Source: Brevundimonas alba (GTDB lineage Bacteria > Pseudomonadota > Alphaproteobacteria > Caulobacterales > Caulobacteraceae). From it: a stretch of DNA of 64,000 bases. The notes below the pieces were generated by a model that worked only from the letters and a program-made list of their open reading frames with translations, was not told where the DNA came from and searched no databases. Both the position numbers and the translations under genes were made by a program. Location: assembly GCF_011927945.1 (NCBI RefSeq), contig NZ_JAATJM010000001.1, forward strand, positions 1,961,982 to 2,025,981, written 5' to 3'. Of the stretch, positions 19,006 to 31,200 are shown piece after piece; the stretch's first letter is position 1; every line of letters begins with the position of its first letter.

Positions 19006-19401
19006 TCAGGCGACAGGAACGACGGCGGTGGTTTCGATCTCGACCCGGGCGGCGTCCTCGATCAGGCCCTTCACCTCGACCACGGCCATCGCCGGGTAGT
19101 GGGCCCCGATCCGCTCGCGCCAGACCGCGCCGATCTCCCGCAGGGCGGCCAGGTATTCGGCCTTGTCGACCACGTACCAGGTCATGCGGACCATGTGTTC
19201 GGGGCCCGCGCCGGCTTCGGCGAGGACGGCGAGGGTGTTGTCGAGGGTCTGCCGGAACTGGGCGGCGAAGCCGGTGGGGAAGCGGCCCTGTACGTCCCAG
19301 CCGATCTGGCCGGCGACGAAGACCATCCGGCCGCTCGCCTCGACGCCATTGGAATAGCCCCTGGGTCGGGGCCAGCCTTCGGGCAGCAGGACGCGGTTCA
19401 T
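19006..19401 (-). CDS. RidA family (YjgF/UK114) enamine/imine deaminase
   Basis: 131 residues from the ATG at 19401, which overlaps the thioesterase stop (ATGA). YSNGVEASGRMVFVAGQIGWD, the QFRQTLDNTLAVLAEAGA helix and the MTWYVVDK segment match the RidA trimer fold. Classical RidA enzymes hydrolyse reactive enamines and imines to ketones and ammonia. It is the last gene of the eight-gene operon starting at 26953. In an aminobenzoate pathway the ring-reduced intermediate is an enamine, so this gene may supply the deamination step; that is inference. Confidence 0.88.
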   Translation of the reverse strand: MNRVLLPEGWPRPRGYSNGVEASGRMVFVAGQIGWDVQGRFPTGFAAQFRQTLDNTLAVLAEAGAGPEHMVRMTWYVVDKAEYLAALREIGAVWRERIGAHYPAMAVVEVKGLIEDAARVEIETTAVVPVA

Positions 19402-19820
19402 GCCGGGGTCTCCACGAAGGGCTGGATGCGGGCGCGCAGGGCGTCGGGCCACGGCTCAGGCTTCAGGGAGGCGCCGACGTAGACGATGGTCTGGGTCGCC
19501 TCGAAACGGAGCTGATCTCCGGCGCTGATGCGATGGCGCAGGCCGCAGGAGGCGCCGCCCAGACGAGTGACGGTCAGGGCGAAGGTCAGGTCGTCCTCGA
19601 GCCGCGACGGGGCGATGAAGCGGGCCTCGACGGCGGCGGTCGGGACGCTGACGTGGCGCTCGAGGTGGAGTTCGCGGAAGGAGGCGCCCAAGGGCCCGGC
19701 GAACCAGTCCTCGACGACGCCATTCAGCATCTCGAAATAGCGCGGGAAGAAGACGATGCCGGCGGCGTCGCAGTCGGCGAAGCGCACGCGGCGGGCGGTG
19801 GTGAAGGTCTGGCCGGTCAT
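19398..19820 (-). CDS. Acyl-CoA thioesterase, 4-hydroxybenzoyl-CoA thioesterase type
   Basis: 140-residue single hot-dog-fold protein. RVRFADCDAAGIVFFPRYFEM near the N-terminus carries the catalytic Asp of the 4HBT family (pattern xxDxxGHVxxxxYxxx, here with D-x-A-G-I). Such enzymes release free acids from aromatic or aliphatic CoA thioesters. It overlaps the ligase gene upstream and the RidA gene downstream by ATGA junctions, so all three are coupled. In the pathway it may recycle CoA from dead-end thioesters or release a product. Confidence 0.88.
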   Translation of the reverse strand: MTGQTFTTARRVRFADCDAAGIVFFPRYFEMLNGVVEDWFAGPLGASFRELHLERHVSVPTAAVEARFIAPSRLEDDLTFALTVTRLGGASCGLRHRISAGDQLRFEATQTIVYVGASLKPEPWPDALRARIQPFVETPA

Positions 19821-21421
19821 GCGTCGGCCTTCAATCTGAAACGCTGCAGCTTGCCCGTCTGGGTCTTGGGCAGGGCGTCCACGAAGTCGAGCGCGCGGGG
19901 GTATTTGTAGGGGGCGATGACGGATTTGACGTGGGTCTGCAGGCCGGAGCGGAGGTCATCGGAGGCCTCGTGGCCGGGGTTGAGGACGATGAAGGCCTTG
20001 ACGATCTGACCGCGTTCCTCGTCCGGGGCGCCGATGACGGCGGCCTCGGCGACCGCGGGATGGCGCAGCAGGGCGTCCTCCACCTCGGGCGCGCCGATGT
20101 TGTAGCCGGAGGAGATGATCATGTCGTCGGCGCGGGCGACGAACCAGAAATAGCCGTCCTCATCGAGCCGATAGACGTCGCCGGTCAGGTTCCAGCCGTT
20201 CTGGACGTAGGCGGACTGGCGCGGATCGTCGAGATAGCGGCAGCCGGTGGGGCCGCGGACGGCGAGGCGGCCGGTCTCGCCCGGCGGCAGCGGGTGGCCC
20301 TCGGCGTCCATGATGCGGGCCTCGTATCCAGGGACCGCCCTGCCGGTGGAGCCGGGGCGAATGTCGTCGCCGCTTGCCGAGATAAAGATGTGGATCATCT
20401 CGGTCGAGCCGATGCCGTCGATGATGCGCACGCCGGTGGCCTCATGCCATGCGTCGGAGGTTGCCGCGGGCAGGGCCTCGCCGGCGGAGACGCAGGTGCG
20501 CAGCGACGACAGATCGTGCTGGTCCGCCAGCTTGAGCAGGGTGCGGTAGCCGGTCGGGGCGGTGAAGATGGCGGTGGCGCGGCAGCGCTCGATGGTTTCC
20601 GCAAGGGCGTCAAAGCCGGGGCAGGGCACGAAGGCGGTGGCGGCGCCGGCGGCGGCCGGGAAGACCACGAGACCTCCGAGCCCGAAGGTGAAGGCGATCG
20701 GCGGGGTGCCGACGACGACATCTCCAGGCGTGAGGTCGAGCGTGTGCCGGGCGAAGGTGTCGGCCATGGCGAGGACGTCGCGATGGAAATGGACGCAGCC
20801 CTTGGGCTTGCCAGTGGTGCCGGAGGTGAAGGCGATCAGGGCCGGGTCATCGGCCGCGGCAGCGACGGCATCGAAGCGTGTGCCGGCCGGCAAGGACTGG
20901 GCGGCGCGCTGCAGTTCGGCCGAGGTCATGACATGGGTGAGGCAGGCCGTTCCGGCGCGTGCTTCGGTCACGGCGTCGGCGAGCGTCTCATAGACGAGGG
21001 CGTGGCTGATCCGGGCCTTGTCGATCACCGTCGTCAGTTCGGAGGCGCGGAGCATGGGCATGGTGGCCACGACCACGCCGCCGGCCTTGAGGATGGCGAA
21101 CCACGCGAGGACGGTCCACGAACTGTTCGGGCCGTGCAGCAGGACGCGATTGCCGGGGACCAGACCCATCTGCTCGACCAGCACCTTGGCCATCCGGTCG
21201 GAGATCAGGTCTACCCGGCTCCACGAGAACTCGTGGTCGTGATCGATCAGGGCGCGACCGTCCGGCCCGGCGGCGGCAATGGCGCGGCGGAGCAGCTCGG
21301 CGCCGGCGTTGAGCCGCTCCGGATAGACCAGTTCAGGCAGGCCGAAAATGAACTCCGGCTGCTGGTCCTTCGGCGGCAGGTGGTCGAGGACGAAGCGGTC
21401 GAGGTGGGCCGTCTCAGCCAT
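19817..21421 (-). CDS. Aromatic acid CoA ligase, likely 2-aminobenzoate-CoA ligase
   Basis: 534 residues of the ANL superfamily. [15 protein letters not shown] (residues ~197-211) is the ATP-binding P loop; [12 protein letters not shown] is the A5 motif; [24 protein letters not shown] holds A7-A8; [11 protein letters not shown] near the C-terminus holds the catalytic Lys. The overall form fits the benzoate-CoA ligase subgroup. It would activate an aromatic acid to its CoA thioester using ATP. The context with a fused FAD monooxygenase/OYE gene favours 2-aminobenzoate (anthranilate). It overlaps the acyl-CoA dehydrogenase gene by 8 bp. Confidence 0.85.
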   Translation of the reverse strand: MAETAHLDRFVLDHLPPKDQQPEFIFGLPELVYPERLNAGAELLRRAIAAAGPDGRALIDHDHEFSWSRVDLISDRMAKVLVEQMGLVPGNRVLLHGPNSSWTVLAWFAILKAGGVVVATMPMLRASELTTVIDKARISHALVYETLADAVTEARAGTACLTHVMTSAELQRAAQSLPAGTRFDAVAAAADDPALIAFTSGTTGKPKGCVHFHRDVLAMADTFARHTLDLTPGDVVVGTPPIAFTFGLGGLVVFPAAAGAATAFVPCPGFDALAETIERCRATAIFTAPTGYRTLLKLADQHDLSSLRTCVSAGEALPAATSDAWHEATGVRIIDGIGSTEMIHIFISASGDDIRPGSTGRAVPGYEARIMDAEGHPLPPGETGRLAVRGPTGCRYLDDPRQSAYVQNGWNLTGDVYRLDEDGYFWFVARADDMIISSGYNIGAPEVEDALLRHPAVAEAAVIGAPDEERGQIVKAFIVLNPGHEASDDLRSGLQTHVKSVIAPYKYPRALDFVDALPKTQTGKLQRFRLKADA

Positions 21422-22586
21422 GGGCGCCGCCCGCCATGGCCGCCAGCGCCTGCCGGGCGATGACGATCTTCTGCACCTCGGAGGCGCCCTCGTAGATGCG
21501 CAGGGCGCGAATCTCGCGATAGAGCCGCTCCACCGGATGGCCCGCCGTGACGCCGAGGCCGCCGAATATCTGCACGGCCGCGTCGATGACCTGCTGCGCC
21601 TCGTCCGTGGCGTAGAGCTTGGCCATGGCCGCCTCGCGGGTCACGCGCGGCGCGCCCTGATCCTTCAGCCAGGCGGCGCGGTAGATCAGCAGGGCCGAGG
21701 CGTCGATCTTTAGCGCCATGTCCGCCAGCGAGGCCTGCACCAGCTGGAGGTCGCTCATCGGGGCGCCGAACAGGGTGCGCGACGTCGCGCGGGCGGCGGC
21801 CTCGTCGAAGGCGCGGCGGGAGAAGCCGAGGGCGGCCGCGGCGACGGTGGAGCGGAACACGTCCAGCGTGGCCATGGCGATGCGGAAGCCCTCGCCCGGC
21901 GCGCCGAGGATGCGGTCGGCGTCGATGCGGCACTGATTGAACCGGATCGTGGCCAGCGGGTGGGCGGCCATCAGGGGGATGCGCTCGACGATCTCGCAAC
22001 CGGGCGTGTCGGCGTCCACCACGAAGGCGCCGAGGCCCTTGGCGCCGCCCTCGCCGGTGCGGGCGAAGACGACATAGCGGTCGGCCAGGCCGCCGTTGGA
22101 GATGAAGGTCTTGGTCCCGTCCAGCACCCAGTGGTCGCCTTCGCGGCGGGCGGTGGTGGACAGGGCGGCGACGTCGGAGCCGGCCTCGGGTTCGGACAGG
22201 GCGAAGGCGGCGATGGTCTCGCCGGAGGCGACGCCGGGCAGCCAGCGGGCCTTCTGGTCGTCGGTCGCGAACAGGCTGATCGGGCCGGAGCCAAGACCCT
22301 GCATGGCGAAGACGAAGTCGGCGAGACCGGAGCGGCGGGCGAGCGTCTCGCGGGTGAGGCAGAGGGTGCGGACGTCAAGCCTGCCGTTCGCGTCGGGCAC
22401 GGCCTTCCGGAGCCATCCGCCCTCGGCCAGAGACCTGAGGATGGCGCGGCAGTCGCCGTCGAGGTCGTGGTCGCCGTGCAGTTCCAGCGCATCGGTGTTC
22501 GCCGAGGCCCACGCCTCCAGATCGGCGGCGAAGGCGCGGTGGCGGTCCTCGAAGAAGGGCCAGTCGAGGAAGGTGCGGTCGCCCAT
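21414..22586 (-). CDS. Acyl-CoA dehydrogenase
   Basis: 390 residues from the ATG at 22586, which follows GAGGGGGA and starts 2 bp after the hydratase stop. [15 protein letters not shown] and [19 protein letters not shown] are the two acyl-CoA dehydrogenase signature regions for FAD and substrate. [34 protein letters not shown] near the C-terminus includes the YEG site where the catalytic Glu usually lies. It would oxidise an acyl-CoA to the enoyl-CoA, passing electrons to ETF. Here it fits a beta-oxidation-like stage after ring reduction and opening. Confidence 0.93.
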   Translation of the reverse strand: MGDRTFLDWPFFEDRHRAFAADLEAWASANTDALELHGDHDLDGDCRAILRSLAEGGWLRKAVPDANGRLDVRTLCLTRETLARRSGLADFVFAMQGLGSGPISLFATDDQKARWLPGVASGETIAAFALSEPEAGSDVAALSTTARREGDHWVLDGTKTFISNGGLADRYVVFARTGEGGAKGLGAFVVDADTPGCEIVERIPLMAAHPLATIRFNQCRIDADRILGAPGEGFRIAMATLDVFRSTVAAAALGFSRRAFDEAAARATSRTLFGAPMSDLQLVQASLADMALKIDASALLIYRAAWLKDQGAPRVTREAAMAKLYATDEAQQVIDAAVQIFGGLGVTAGHPVERLYREIRALRIYEGASEVQKIVIARQALAAMAGGAHG

Positions 22587-22588
22587 GC

Positions 22589-23397
<809 letters not shown>

Positions 23398-23401
<4 letters not shown>

Positions 23402-23898
23402 GGGTGGGCATCCTCGTGAACAGCGGCCCGGAGCGAGCGTTTGGTCTGCTCGAGCAGGGCGGTCAGGTCTTCGGCCTCGACCCCGGTCAGGCCGCCGAGA
23501 AGGGTCTCGATCCAGTGCTCGTGCGCCCGGGCCATGGCGGCGAAACGGGTGCGTCCGGCGGCGGTCAGGCGGACGCGCTGCACCCGGCGGTCGGCGCCGG
23601 GAAGGTGTTCGATCAGGCCATCGGCCTTGAGCCGTTGGGACAGGCCAGTGACGTTGCCGTTGGAGACCATCAGCATGCGGGAAACCTCGCCCATGGTCAG
23701 GCCGGCCTCGCCCGCGCGGTCGAGCGCCGACAGCATGTCGAACCGGGGGAGGGTCGAGCCGAACTCGTCGCGCAGCCGCTGGGAGATGGTCTGTTCGATG
23801 GTGGTGGCGCAGGTCAGCAGCCGCAGCCACAGGCGGAGGGAGCGCTTGCCGTCGGGCGCGCCGCCGAGTCTGTCCGGCAGGGGAGCGGCGGCGGTCAC
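23398..23898 (-). CDS. MarR family transcriptional regulator
   Basis: 166 residues from a GTG at 23898 that overlaps the SDR stop (GTGA) and is preceded by GGGAGG. A winged helix spans about residues 45-120: [23 protein letters not shown], then [20 protein letters not shown] and the wing [13 protein letters not shown]. MarR proteins of aromatic-acid operons are typically repressors released by a CoA thioester or free aromatic acid. It is the third gene of the operon. The near-palindrome at 26952-26971, on the first gene's start codon, is the obvious candidate operator. Confidence 0.92.
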
Positions 23899-24656
23899 AG
23901 CTCGCCTCCCGCCACGGGCAGGGCCGCGCCGTTGATCCCGGAGGCGCCGTCGCCGCACAGCCAGACGATGGTCTGGGCCACTTCGTCGGGGGTGATCAGC
24001 CGGCCTTGAGGATTGGAGGCGGCGAGGGCGGTGCGCGCCTCGTCTTCGCTACGGCCGGTCTTGCCGACGATGGCGTCGACGGAGCGGGCGACGAGATCGG
24101 TGTCGGTGAAGCCGGGGCAGACGGCGTTGACGGTGACGCCCTTCGAGGCGACCTCCATGGCCAGCGCTCGCGTCAGGCCGACGAGGCCGTGCTTGGCTGC
24201 GACATAGGCCGAGACGTAGGCATAGCCCTTCACTCCCGCGGTCGAGGCGACGTTGACGATGCGGCCCCAGCGGCGGGTCAGCATGCCGGGCAGGACCAGC
24301 CGTGCGGCCTCGGCGGGCGCCTCAAGGTTCAGGGCCAGCATGGCGCGGAGGTTGTCGGCGCTGGTCTTGAGGAAGGGCGCGGAGGTGGCGGCGCCGGCGT
24401 TGTTTACGAGGATGTCGATCGGCCCGAACCGGTCGCGTCCGGCCTCAATGGCCGCGGCGAGGGCGTCGGGGTCCGTGACGTCGGCGGGGGCGGCGAAGGC
24501 GAGGTCGCCGATGCGGTCCGCGCTCTCGTTCAGTCGCCCGATGTGGCGGCCGATGAGGGTGACCTGACAGCCGGCCTCGGCCAGCCGCTCGGCGGTCGCG
24601 CGGCCGATGCCCGAGCCTGCGCCGGTGACCACGGCATGATGTCCGGAGAGGCTCAT
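23895..24656 (-). CDS. Short-chain dehydrogenase/reductase
   Basis: 253 residues from the ATG at 24656, which overlaps the stop of the upstream gene (ATGA). The NAD(P)-binding TGAGSGIG is at residues ~11-18, NNAGA is in strand 4, and catalytic Ser/Tyr/Lys are in [21 protein letters not shown] (YVAAK). [13 protein letters not shown] follows. It is classical SDR type, like 3-hydroxyacyl-CoA or ring-hydroxyl dehydrogenases. In the operon it could oxidise a hydroxyacyl-CoA or reduce the ring ketone formed by the fused oxygenase/reductase. Confidence 0.93.
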   Translation of the reverse strand: MSLSGHHAVVTGAGSGIGRATAERLAEAGCQVTLIGRHIGRLNESADRIGDLAFAAPADVTDPDALAAAIEAGRDRFGPIDILVNNAGAATSAPFLKTSADNLRAMLALNLEAPAEAARLVLPGMLTRRWGRIVNVASTAGVKGYAYVSAYVAAKHGLVGLTRALAMEVASKGVTVNAVCPGFTDTDLVARSVDAIVGKTGRSEDEARTALAASNPQGRLITPDEVAQTIVWLCGDGASGINGAALPVAGGEL

Positions 24657-26953
24657 ACGGGGCCGGCCTGCTGCTGTTTTTCGAGGTTGCGGGCCAGTTG
24701 GGCGAAGCCTTGGCGGTACTGCACCGGCGGCTGGACGCCGCGCCAGCCGAGCTCCGCGGCAGCCCTCAGGCTCCAGTTCGGATCGGCCAGATGGGGCCGG
24801 GCGAGGGCGCACAGGTCGGCGCGGCCGGCCGCGAGGATGCTGTTGACGTGATCGGTCTCGTAGATGTTGCCGACGGCCATGGTGGCGACGCCCGCCTCAT
24901 TGCGGATGCGGTCGCTCAGGGGCGTCTGGAACATGCGGCCGTAGACGGGTCGCGCCTGTTCCGAGGTCTGGCCCGCCGAGACGTCGATCAGGTCGCAGCC
25001 GGCGTCGGCGAAGGCGCGGGCGATGGCGACGGACTCCTCCGGCGTGATGCCTTCGTCGACCCAGTCGGTGGCGGACAGGCGGACGGACATCGGCTTGTCG
25101 TCCGGCCATACGGCCCTCATGGCGGCGAAGACCTCGAGCGGGAAACGAAGGCGGTTGCCCAGCGAGCCGCCGTATTCGTCGGTGCGCTGATTGGAGAGCG
25201 GGGTCAGGAAGGACGACAGCAGATAGCCGTGGGCGCAGTGCAGTTCGACCATGTCGAACCCTGCCTCGTCCGCCCAGCCCACGGCGCGCACGAAGTCGTC
25301 GCGGACGCGGTCCATGTCTGCGCGGGTCATCGCCCGCGGAACTTGATCGCCGTCGGACCAGGGGATGGAGGAGGGGGCGATCAGCCCCCAGCCGTCCTGA
25401 ATCAATGGTTGATCGGCGCGCGGGCCCCACGGCCGTTCGACCGAGCCCTTGCGCCCTGCATGGGCGAGCTGGAGCGCGATGCGCGAGCCTTGAGCATGGA
25501 CGAAGTCGACGATGCGGGTCCAGGCGTCGCGGTGCTCCGGCCGATACATGCCGGCGCAGCCGGGGGTGATCCGGGCGTCGGCGGAGACGTCGGTCATTTC
25601 GGTGAAGACGAGGCCCGCCCCGCCCAGCGCCCGGCCGCCGAGGTGCACGAGGTGGAAGTCGCCGACCGTGCCATCCTCGGCCGAATACATACACATGGGC
25701 GAGACGACGACGCGGTTCGGCACCGTCAGGCCGCGCAGGCGCAGCGGCGCGAACATGGGCGGCGGCGGTGCGGAGGAGGGCGGAGCGCCGGCGGCCTCGG
25801 CGAACCAGCGCTCGACCCCGGTCAGGAAGTCGCGGTCGCGAAGGCGCAGGTTCTCGTGGCTGACGCGCTGGCTGCGGGTCAGCAGGCTGTAGGCGAACTG
25901 CATCGGATCGAGGCCGACATAGCGGTCGACCGTCTCGAACCACTCGGTCGAGTTGCGGGCCGCGCTCTGCAGCTTCAGCACCTCGACCCGGCGCTCGGCC
26001 TCATAGGCGGCGAGGGCGGCGTCGAGGTCACCGCCTTCGGTCAGGGCGCGGGCCAGGTGGATGGCGTCCTCGAAGGCCAGCTTCGTCCCCGAACCTATGG
26101 AGAAGTGGGCGGTGTGGGCTGCGTCGCCCATCAGCACGACCTTGCCGTCACGCCAGTTCGAACAGGCCACCCGCGGGAAGTTCAGCCAGGCCGAGCCGCG
26201 CAGGTGGCGGGCGTTGCTGATCAGGGCATGGCCGCCCAGCCACTCGGCGAACAGGCCCTCGGCCGCGCGGCAGGTCTGGTCCTGATCCATGGCGTCGAAG
26301 CCAAGGCCGCGCCAGGTCGCCTCCGAACATTCGACGATGAAGGTCGAGGCGCCCGGCTCGAACTGGTAGGCGTGGGCCCAGATCCAGCCGTGCGGCGTCT
26401 CGACGAAGGCGAAGGTGAAGGCTTTGAACGACTGGTTCGTGCCCAGCCAGATGTATTTGTTGGTCCGCACGTCGATGTCGACGCCGAACGTCTCCGGGTT
26501 CTCGTTGCGGACCCGGCTGTTGAGGCCATCGGCGGCCACGATCGTGTCGGCGTCAAGCGCCCGGATGTCGGCGACCTCGCTCTCGAACCGCAGGCCGACG
26601 CCGAGGGAACGGGCCCGATCCTGCAGGATGTTCAGCAGACGCTTCCGACCGATCCCCGCGAAGCCGTGGCCGCCGGAGCGAATGGTCTGGCCATGGATGT
26701 GGACGTCGATGTCGTCCCAGTGGACGAAGGCCGCCTCGATGATCGCTGCGGTCTCGGGATCGTTGGCCTTGAGGTTGGCGAGCGTCTGGTCCGAGAAGAC
26801 CACCCCCCAGCCGAAGGTGTCGTCGGGCCGGTTACGCTCATGCACCACGACGTCGAGCGATGGATCGCGCAGTTTCAGAGAGATGGCGAGGTAAAGGCCG
26901 CCGGGACCGGCGCCCACGATGGCGATGCTTCTGACGGCGGATCGCGTCGACAT
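24653..26953 (-). CDS. Bifunctional FAD monooxygenase/OYE reductase, 2-aminobenzoyl-CoA (or salicylyl-CoA) type
   Basis: 766 residues with two flavoprotein domains. Residues ~1-390 are a group A flavin hydroxylase: GAGPGG at 14-19 binds FAD, and [24 protein letters not shown] is the GD motif. Residues ~398-760 are an Old Yellow Enzyme domain: [17 protein letters not shown] and [16 protein letters not shown]. This fusion matches the 2-aminobenzoyl-CoA monooxygenase/reductase family, which hydroxylates the ring at C5 and then reduces it; database entries often call it salicylyl-CoA 5-hydroxylase/oxidoreductase. It is first in the operon. No ribosome site is seen before the ATG, so translation may be leaderless. 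Confidence 0.9.
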   Translation of the reverse strand: MSTRSAVRSIAIVGAGPGGLYLAISLKLRDPSLDVVVHERNRPDDTFGWGVVFSDQTLANLKANDPETAAIIEAAFVHWDDIDVHIHGQTIRSGGHGFAGIGRKRLLNILQDRARSLGVGLRFESEVADIRALDADTIVAADGLNSRVRNENPETFGVDIDVRTNKYIWLGTNQSFKAFTFAFVETPHGWIWAHAYQFEPGASTFIVECSEATWRGLGFDAMDQDQTCRAAEGLFAEWLGGHALISNARHLRGSAWLNFPRVACSNWRDGKVVLMGDAAHTAHFSIGSGTKLAFEDAIHLARALTEGGDLDAALAAYEAERRVEVLKLQSAARNSTEWFETVDRYVGLDPMQFAYSLLTRSQRVSHENLRLRDRDFLTGVERWFAEAAGAPPSSAPPPPMFAPLRLRGLTVPNRVVVSPMCMYSAEDGTVGDFHLVHLGGRALGGAGLVFTEMTDVSADARITPGCAGMYRPEHRDAWTRIVDFVHAQGSRIALQLAHAGRKGSVERPWGPRADQPLIQDGWGLIAPSSIPWSDGDQVPRAMTRADMDRVRDDFVRAVGWADEAGFDMVELHCAHGYLLSSFLTPLSNQRTDEYGGSLGNRLRFPLEVFAAMRAVWPDDKPMSVRLSATDWVDEGITPEESVAIARAFADAGCDLIDVSAGQTSEQARPVYGRMFQTPLSDRIRNEAGVATMAVGNIYETDHVNSILAAGRADLCALARPHLADPNWSLRAAAELGWRGVQPPVQYRQGFAQLARNLEKQQQAGPV

Positions 26954-26971
26954 ATTTGAAGCTTGAAATAT
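26952..26971. promoter_or_regulatory. Candidate MarR operator overlapping operon start codon
   Basis: A 20-bp near-perfect palindrome: ATATTTGAAG pairs with CTTGAAATAT with one mismatch per arm. It is AT-rich within GC-rich DNA and includes two bases of the start codon of the 24653-26953 gene. The 44-bp gap to the upstream araC-type gene leaves little other room for control. It resembles the size and symmetry of MarR-type operators. Confidence 0.6.
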
Positions 26972-26997
26972 TTTTTGGCCCGAGTCGAGGCCCGGGA

Positions 26998-27984
26998 TCA
27001 GACCTCGGCGTGGCGGTCTACGTGGCTCAGCTCGTGGAGCATGTGACTGCGCATGTCTCTGGGCGTGAGGCCGTATGCGCTCTTGAATGCCCGGTTGAAC
27101 CCCGAGAGGTCGGCGAAGCCGCTGGCGAACGCAATGTCGGCAATGGAGCGATGCGCCTCTGCGATGTCTTTCAGGCAGCGACGCGCTTCGGTCAGCCGGC
27201 GCCGAACCAGCGACTGGCGGAAGCTCATGCTCGAATGTTCGAACAACCGGTGCAGATAGCGTTCCGACACGCCGGCTTTCACGGCGACTGCCCGTGGTGT
27301 CAGGCCGGGATCGCGATAGTGTTTGTCGATCTGTCGCAGCATGGTCTCGAGACGGGCCGAGCGCAGCGTCGCGGGCCCGGTCTCAAGGGTGTCGATCGCC
27401 GTGCCGAAACTGAGCGCGATCAGGTCGTGGAAACCGCCCTCGAGCCAGGCGCGGGCCCGCTCGTCCTGGGTGGGAGAGAGGCGCAGCACCATCTCCGTGT
27501 AGTCATTCAGCAATACGCCGGCGGGACTGGTTGCGGACAAGGTGCGCGCGGTCATGTTTTCGAATTCGTCTATCCGCCGCCCCAGCGCACTCCGTGGCAT
27601 GACGATGCACTGAAGAGAGCCGGCGGCCGCCATCGCCCCGCTCATCGGCGACGCGGAATCGAGCAGGATGAAATCGCCACGTTCCAGAGCGGCGTTCCGG
27701 CCGTTCTGAGAAAATCGTCGCCCCCCCGACCGCTCACGCATCAGCGCGACGACATCCATCGGAGACCGGCTGATCTCCTGCGAGCCGCGTATGACGTCGT
27801 ACTGGCTGGTGGCGGTATCCATGAAGACGGTTTCGCCGACGAGCAGAGCCGTGTGCGTGCCGGTGAACGCCTCTTCGTTGCGGAAGATGGGCGCGGAATA
27901 CATGTACGGCTGGCAGACTTCCTCGCGCCAGAAGGCCTTGCGGTCCACCTCCGGGAGCGCGTTCGTATCGATCCGCACGCCCAT
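26998..27984 (-). CDS. AraC family transcriptional regulator
   Basis: 328 residues from the ATG at 27984, preceded by GGGGA; a TTG nine codons upstream is an alternative. The N-terminal ~200 residues look like the AraC-binding-like domain of the AraC/FeaR type ([25 protein letters not shown]). Two helix-turn-helices follow in the last 100 residues: [21 protein letters not shown] and [31 protein letters not shown]. It ends 44 bp before the aromatic-acid operon, so it may activate that operon. The RTX gene diverges on the other side. Confidence 0.92.
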   Translation of the reverse strand: MGVRIDTNALPEVDRKAFWREEVCQPYMYSAPIFRNEEAFTGTHTALLVGETVFMDTATSQYDVIRGSQEISRSPMDVVALMRERSGGRRFSQNGRNAALERGDFILLDSASPMSGAMAAAGSLQCIVMPRSALGRRIDEFENMTARTLSATSPAGVLLNDYTEMVLRLSPTQDERARAWLEGGFHDLIALSFGTAIDTLETGPATLRSARLETMLRQIDKHYRDPGLTPRAVAVKAGVSERYLHRLFEHSSMSFRQSLVRRRLTEARRCLKDIAEAHRSIADIAFASGFADLSGFNRAFKSAYGLTPRDMRSHMLHELSHVDRHAEV

Positions 27985-28268
27985 GACGCCGTCATCCCCG
28001 ATGCGCGGCAAGAAATGACGACTTCAACCGCAGTCGTCAACTGACGAATACATCAACCAAGAGAAATGAAGGTTTCCCGGTTAAAGTAAACATGATCGGC
28101 TTCATTAAGTGGCGCGATGTGCGCGCTGCGCCCATTCCATGCGGTCAGCGCCAAGACGGTGCACACGACGCCTCCTAAGCCTCGTCGCAGGTCTGCCGCT
28201 CTGTGGCGGCCTTGTGGACGGATCAATCTGCCGGCTGCGCCAGGCGTGGACGGGCGAGGACGCGGAAT
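27985..28268. other. Divergent intergenic region, araC-type gene / RTX gene
   Basis: 284 bp without a supported gene. It is AT-richer than the surroundings at 28045-28110, where promoters for both divergent genes probably lie. A short inverted repeat CGTCA-AC-TGACG is at 28035-28046. Short frames in the 3' half look like out-of-frame noise. Confidence 0.4.
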
Positions 28269-31200
28269 ATGGCTGTCACCACAACATACGGTCTGGCCCA
28301 CCTTGGAGAAGGCGCCGCAGGAACCATGGACGCGGAGGCGGATGTCTTCGGCCTTGCCAGCGGCGGATACGGCTTCGCCGGCACGGATGCCGGCACCACT
28401 TCAGGCAACACAGGCTTGGCGCCATTCAGTCTGGTGACCGGCGTTGACCCTTCCGCGGCCGAGCTGACCAACGGGAACATCGTCATCGCCGGCGAAGACG
28501 CCAGCAGCATCCTGTTCCGCATTGTGGGGCCGAACGGCGCGACCGTGCTGAATACGGTGAGCGGGATCGACGCCAACACCTCGAACGCGGACGTCGCCGC
28601 ATTGACGGGCGGCGGCCTCGTCATCGTCTGCGAGGATCATTTTGGGGCAACGGACAGCGACATCGACATCCGCATCTTCGACAATGCCGGCGGCGTGATC
28701 GCCAACTTCGTGGCCGACGGCACGACCGCCGATGACCGCAACGCCAAGGTCGCAGCCCTGGATAACGGCACGTTCGCCGTGGCCTGGACCCGCACGATCG
28801 GCGCGGAAACCGAGATCTGGTTCGCCGTCTACAGCGCCACCGGCGCCGTTATCGCGGCGCCCCAGCTGCAGGACACGGTCGGAACGATCAACCGCAACGT
28901 CAGCATCTGCGCGACGTCGACGGGTTTCGCCATGGCCTATGAAGACAACGGCTGGAACGGCGATGTCGACATCACCCTGAGCCGCCGGGGCTTCACCGGG
29001 ACCTTTATCGGCAACACCGAGATCGCAGGCAACGCCACCGCCGACGAAGGGCCGCAGATCGCCCGATTCGGCAACGGCATGCTGGCGGTGTCGTATGGAG
29101 ACAATGCCGCGGCCGGGAATACCGACGTCGTGGTCAAGCTCGTCGACCCTGCGACCGGGCAGGTCATCGCAAGCCAAGCGGCCCGTGGTATTCCGCTGCT
29201 CGGCAATGATGTCGTCAACAACGCCCTGACTGGCTACGGCTATTCCACCATCGTTAGTCTGGAAACCAATCTGACGACGGGTCAGGTTTACTACGATCGC
29301 CTTCAAGTGCGGCGTTCTTCTGCGGGTGACGGCGCGGACGACGTCATCGTCGGTGACGACCTCGTCGACCTCATGAGTGGGGGAGAAGGCGCGGATCAGC
29401 TGTCGGGTATGGGCGGGGCCGATGTGCTCTCGGGCGGAGGCGGGAACGACCAGCTGGACGGTGGCGCGGACATCGACATCATGAATGGGGGTCTCGGCGA
29501 CGACGTCTTCACCGCCAACAATACGGCGGATCAGGCGGTCGAATTGGCGAACGAGGGCGTCGACACGGTCGTCTCATCGACGAGCTATACGCTCGGGGCC
29601 AACGTCGAGAACCTCTTCCTCGTTGGTGCAGGCAACTGGGCGGGCGTCGGCAACGACCTCGTCAATCAGATCCACGGCAACAGCGACGCCAACTTCCTCG
29701 ACGGCGGCGGCGCCGCCGATGTGATGACCGGCGGCCTTGGGAACGACACCTATATCTTCGACAACGCCGGCGATCTCGCCGTCGAACTGGCGAACGAAGG
29801 TCTGAATGACGGCATCTCGAGCGGCGTCATCGACCTGGTTCTACAGGATGGCGACAACATCGAACGGATCGAACTGACCGGACTCGCGAATTTGAACGCC
29901 ACCGGCAGTTCGACCGACAACGGCGTGAAGGGCAATGCCGGCAACAATGTTCTGAATGGCGGCGCAGGCGCCGATTTCATCGAGGGCCAGGGTGGTGCGG
30001 ATACGCTGATCGGCGGCGAGGGTGGCGACGTCATGCTCGGCGGCGCAGGAGACGACACCTACTTCGTTGATTCGAAACAGGACTCTTTCCACGAATTCGA
30101 CAATGAAGGCGTGGATCACGTCTTTTCGACGGTGACGCTGAGCCTGTTCTCGGCCGTTGAAAACGCAACCCTTCAAGGCGGCTCCAACGTCGACGTTTTC
30201 GGGAATAATCTCGTCAACGTGATCACTGGCAATGCCGGGAATAACTACGTCGACGGCGCAGGCAGCAACGACACGCTGTTCGGGGGCGACGGCGACGACA
30301 CCTTGGTTGGCGGAACGGGCGCTGACACCCTGACCGGTGGCCTCGGTAACGACGTCTTCGTCGTCGACAGCGCGGGCGACGTGGTCGTCGAGCTCGAAGG
30401 GCAGGGGGTCGATCGGGTGGAGAGCTCGGTTCACTACAGCCTGTTCGGCGATGTCGTTGAGGACCTGACCCTGCTGGGGTCGGCGCACATCGACGGCACG
30501 GGAAACTCGCTTGGCAACCGGATCACCGGGAACAGCGGGAACAACACGCTCGCGGGTTACGACGGGAACGACATCCTGACGGGCGGAACCGGCGGCGACC
30601 TGATGTATGGCGGCTGGGGCGACGATGTCTTCTATGTCGACGACATCGGCGACTCGGCGGTGGAGTTTGACGGCCAAGGGACCGACCTGGTCTATTCCTC
30701 GATCAGCTTCAGTCTTGTGGGCCAGCATCTCGAAAACGCCACCATGATCGCTGGGAACAGCGGCGATCTGACCGGAAACCAGCTCAACAACCGTCTCGCA
30801 GGCAGCGCCGGGTCGAATATTCTGAGCGGAGCCGGCGGGAACGACATCCTTGTCGGCGGCGCTGGGGTCGATACCCTTGACGGCGGCGCTGAAACCGATC
30901 TGGCCGACTACTCCACGGCCGGATCCGGCGTCACCGCAAACCTCGAAGCCGGTGTGACCAGTAATGATGGCGACGGCTTCACCGATACCCTGATCTCGAT
31001 CGAGAACCTGACCGGCTCGGCCTTCGGAGATGTTCTGACAGGCTCAGGCGCTGCTAACACGCTGATCGGCGGCACCGGCGTCGATGTGCTGAACGGCGGC
31101 GGCGGGATCGATACCGTGAGCTATGCCGACGCCTTGAGCGGCGTGGCCGCCCAGCTGAACGCCAACAAGGCGACGAACGACGGGCAGGGTGGCACGGACA

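Noticed and set aside
27999..28011. TTG at 28011 as the start of the AraC-type gene
   Set aside because: The ATG at 27984 has a GGGGA site at suitable spacing and the nine extra residues show no conserved feature.
28203..28268. Longer N-terminus for the RTX protein from an ATG at 28203
   Set aside because: The 22 extra residues are Arg-rich and unrelated; the ATG at 28269 has a good GAGGA site and begins a typical RTX head.
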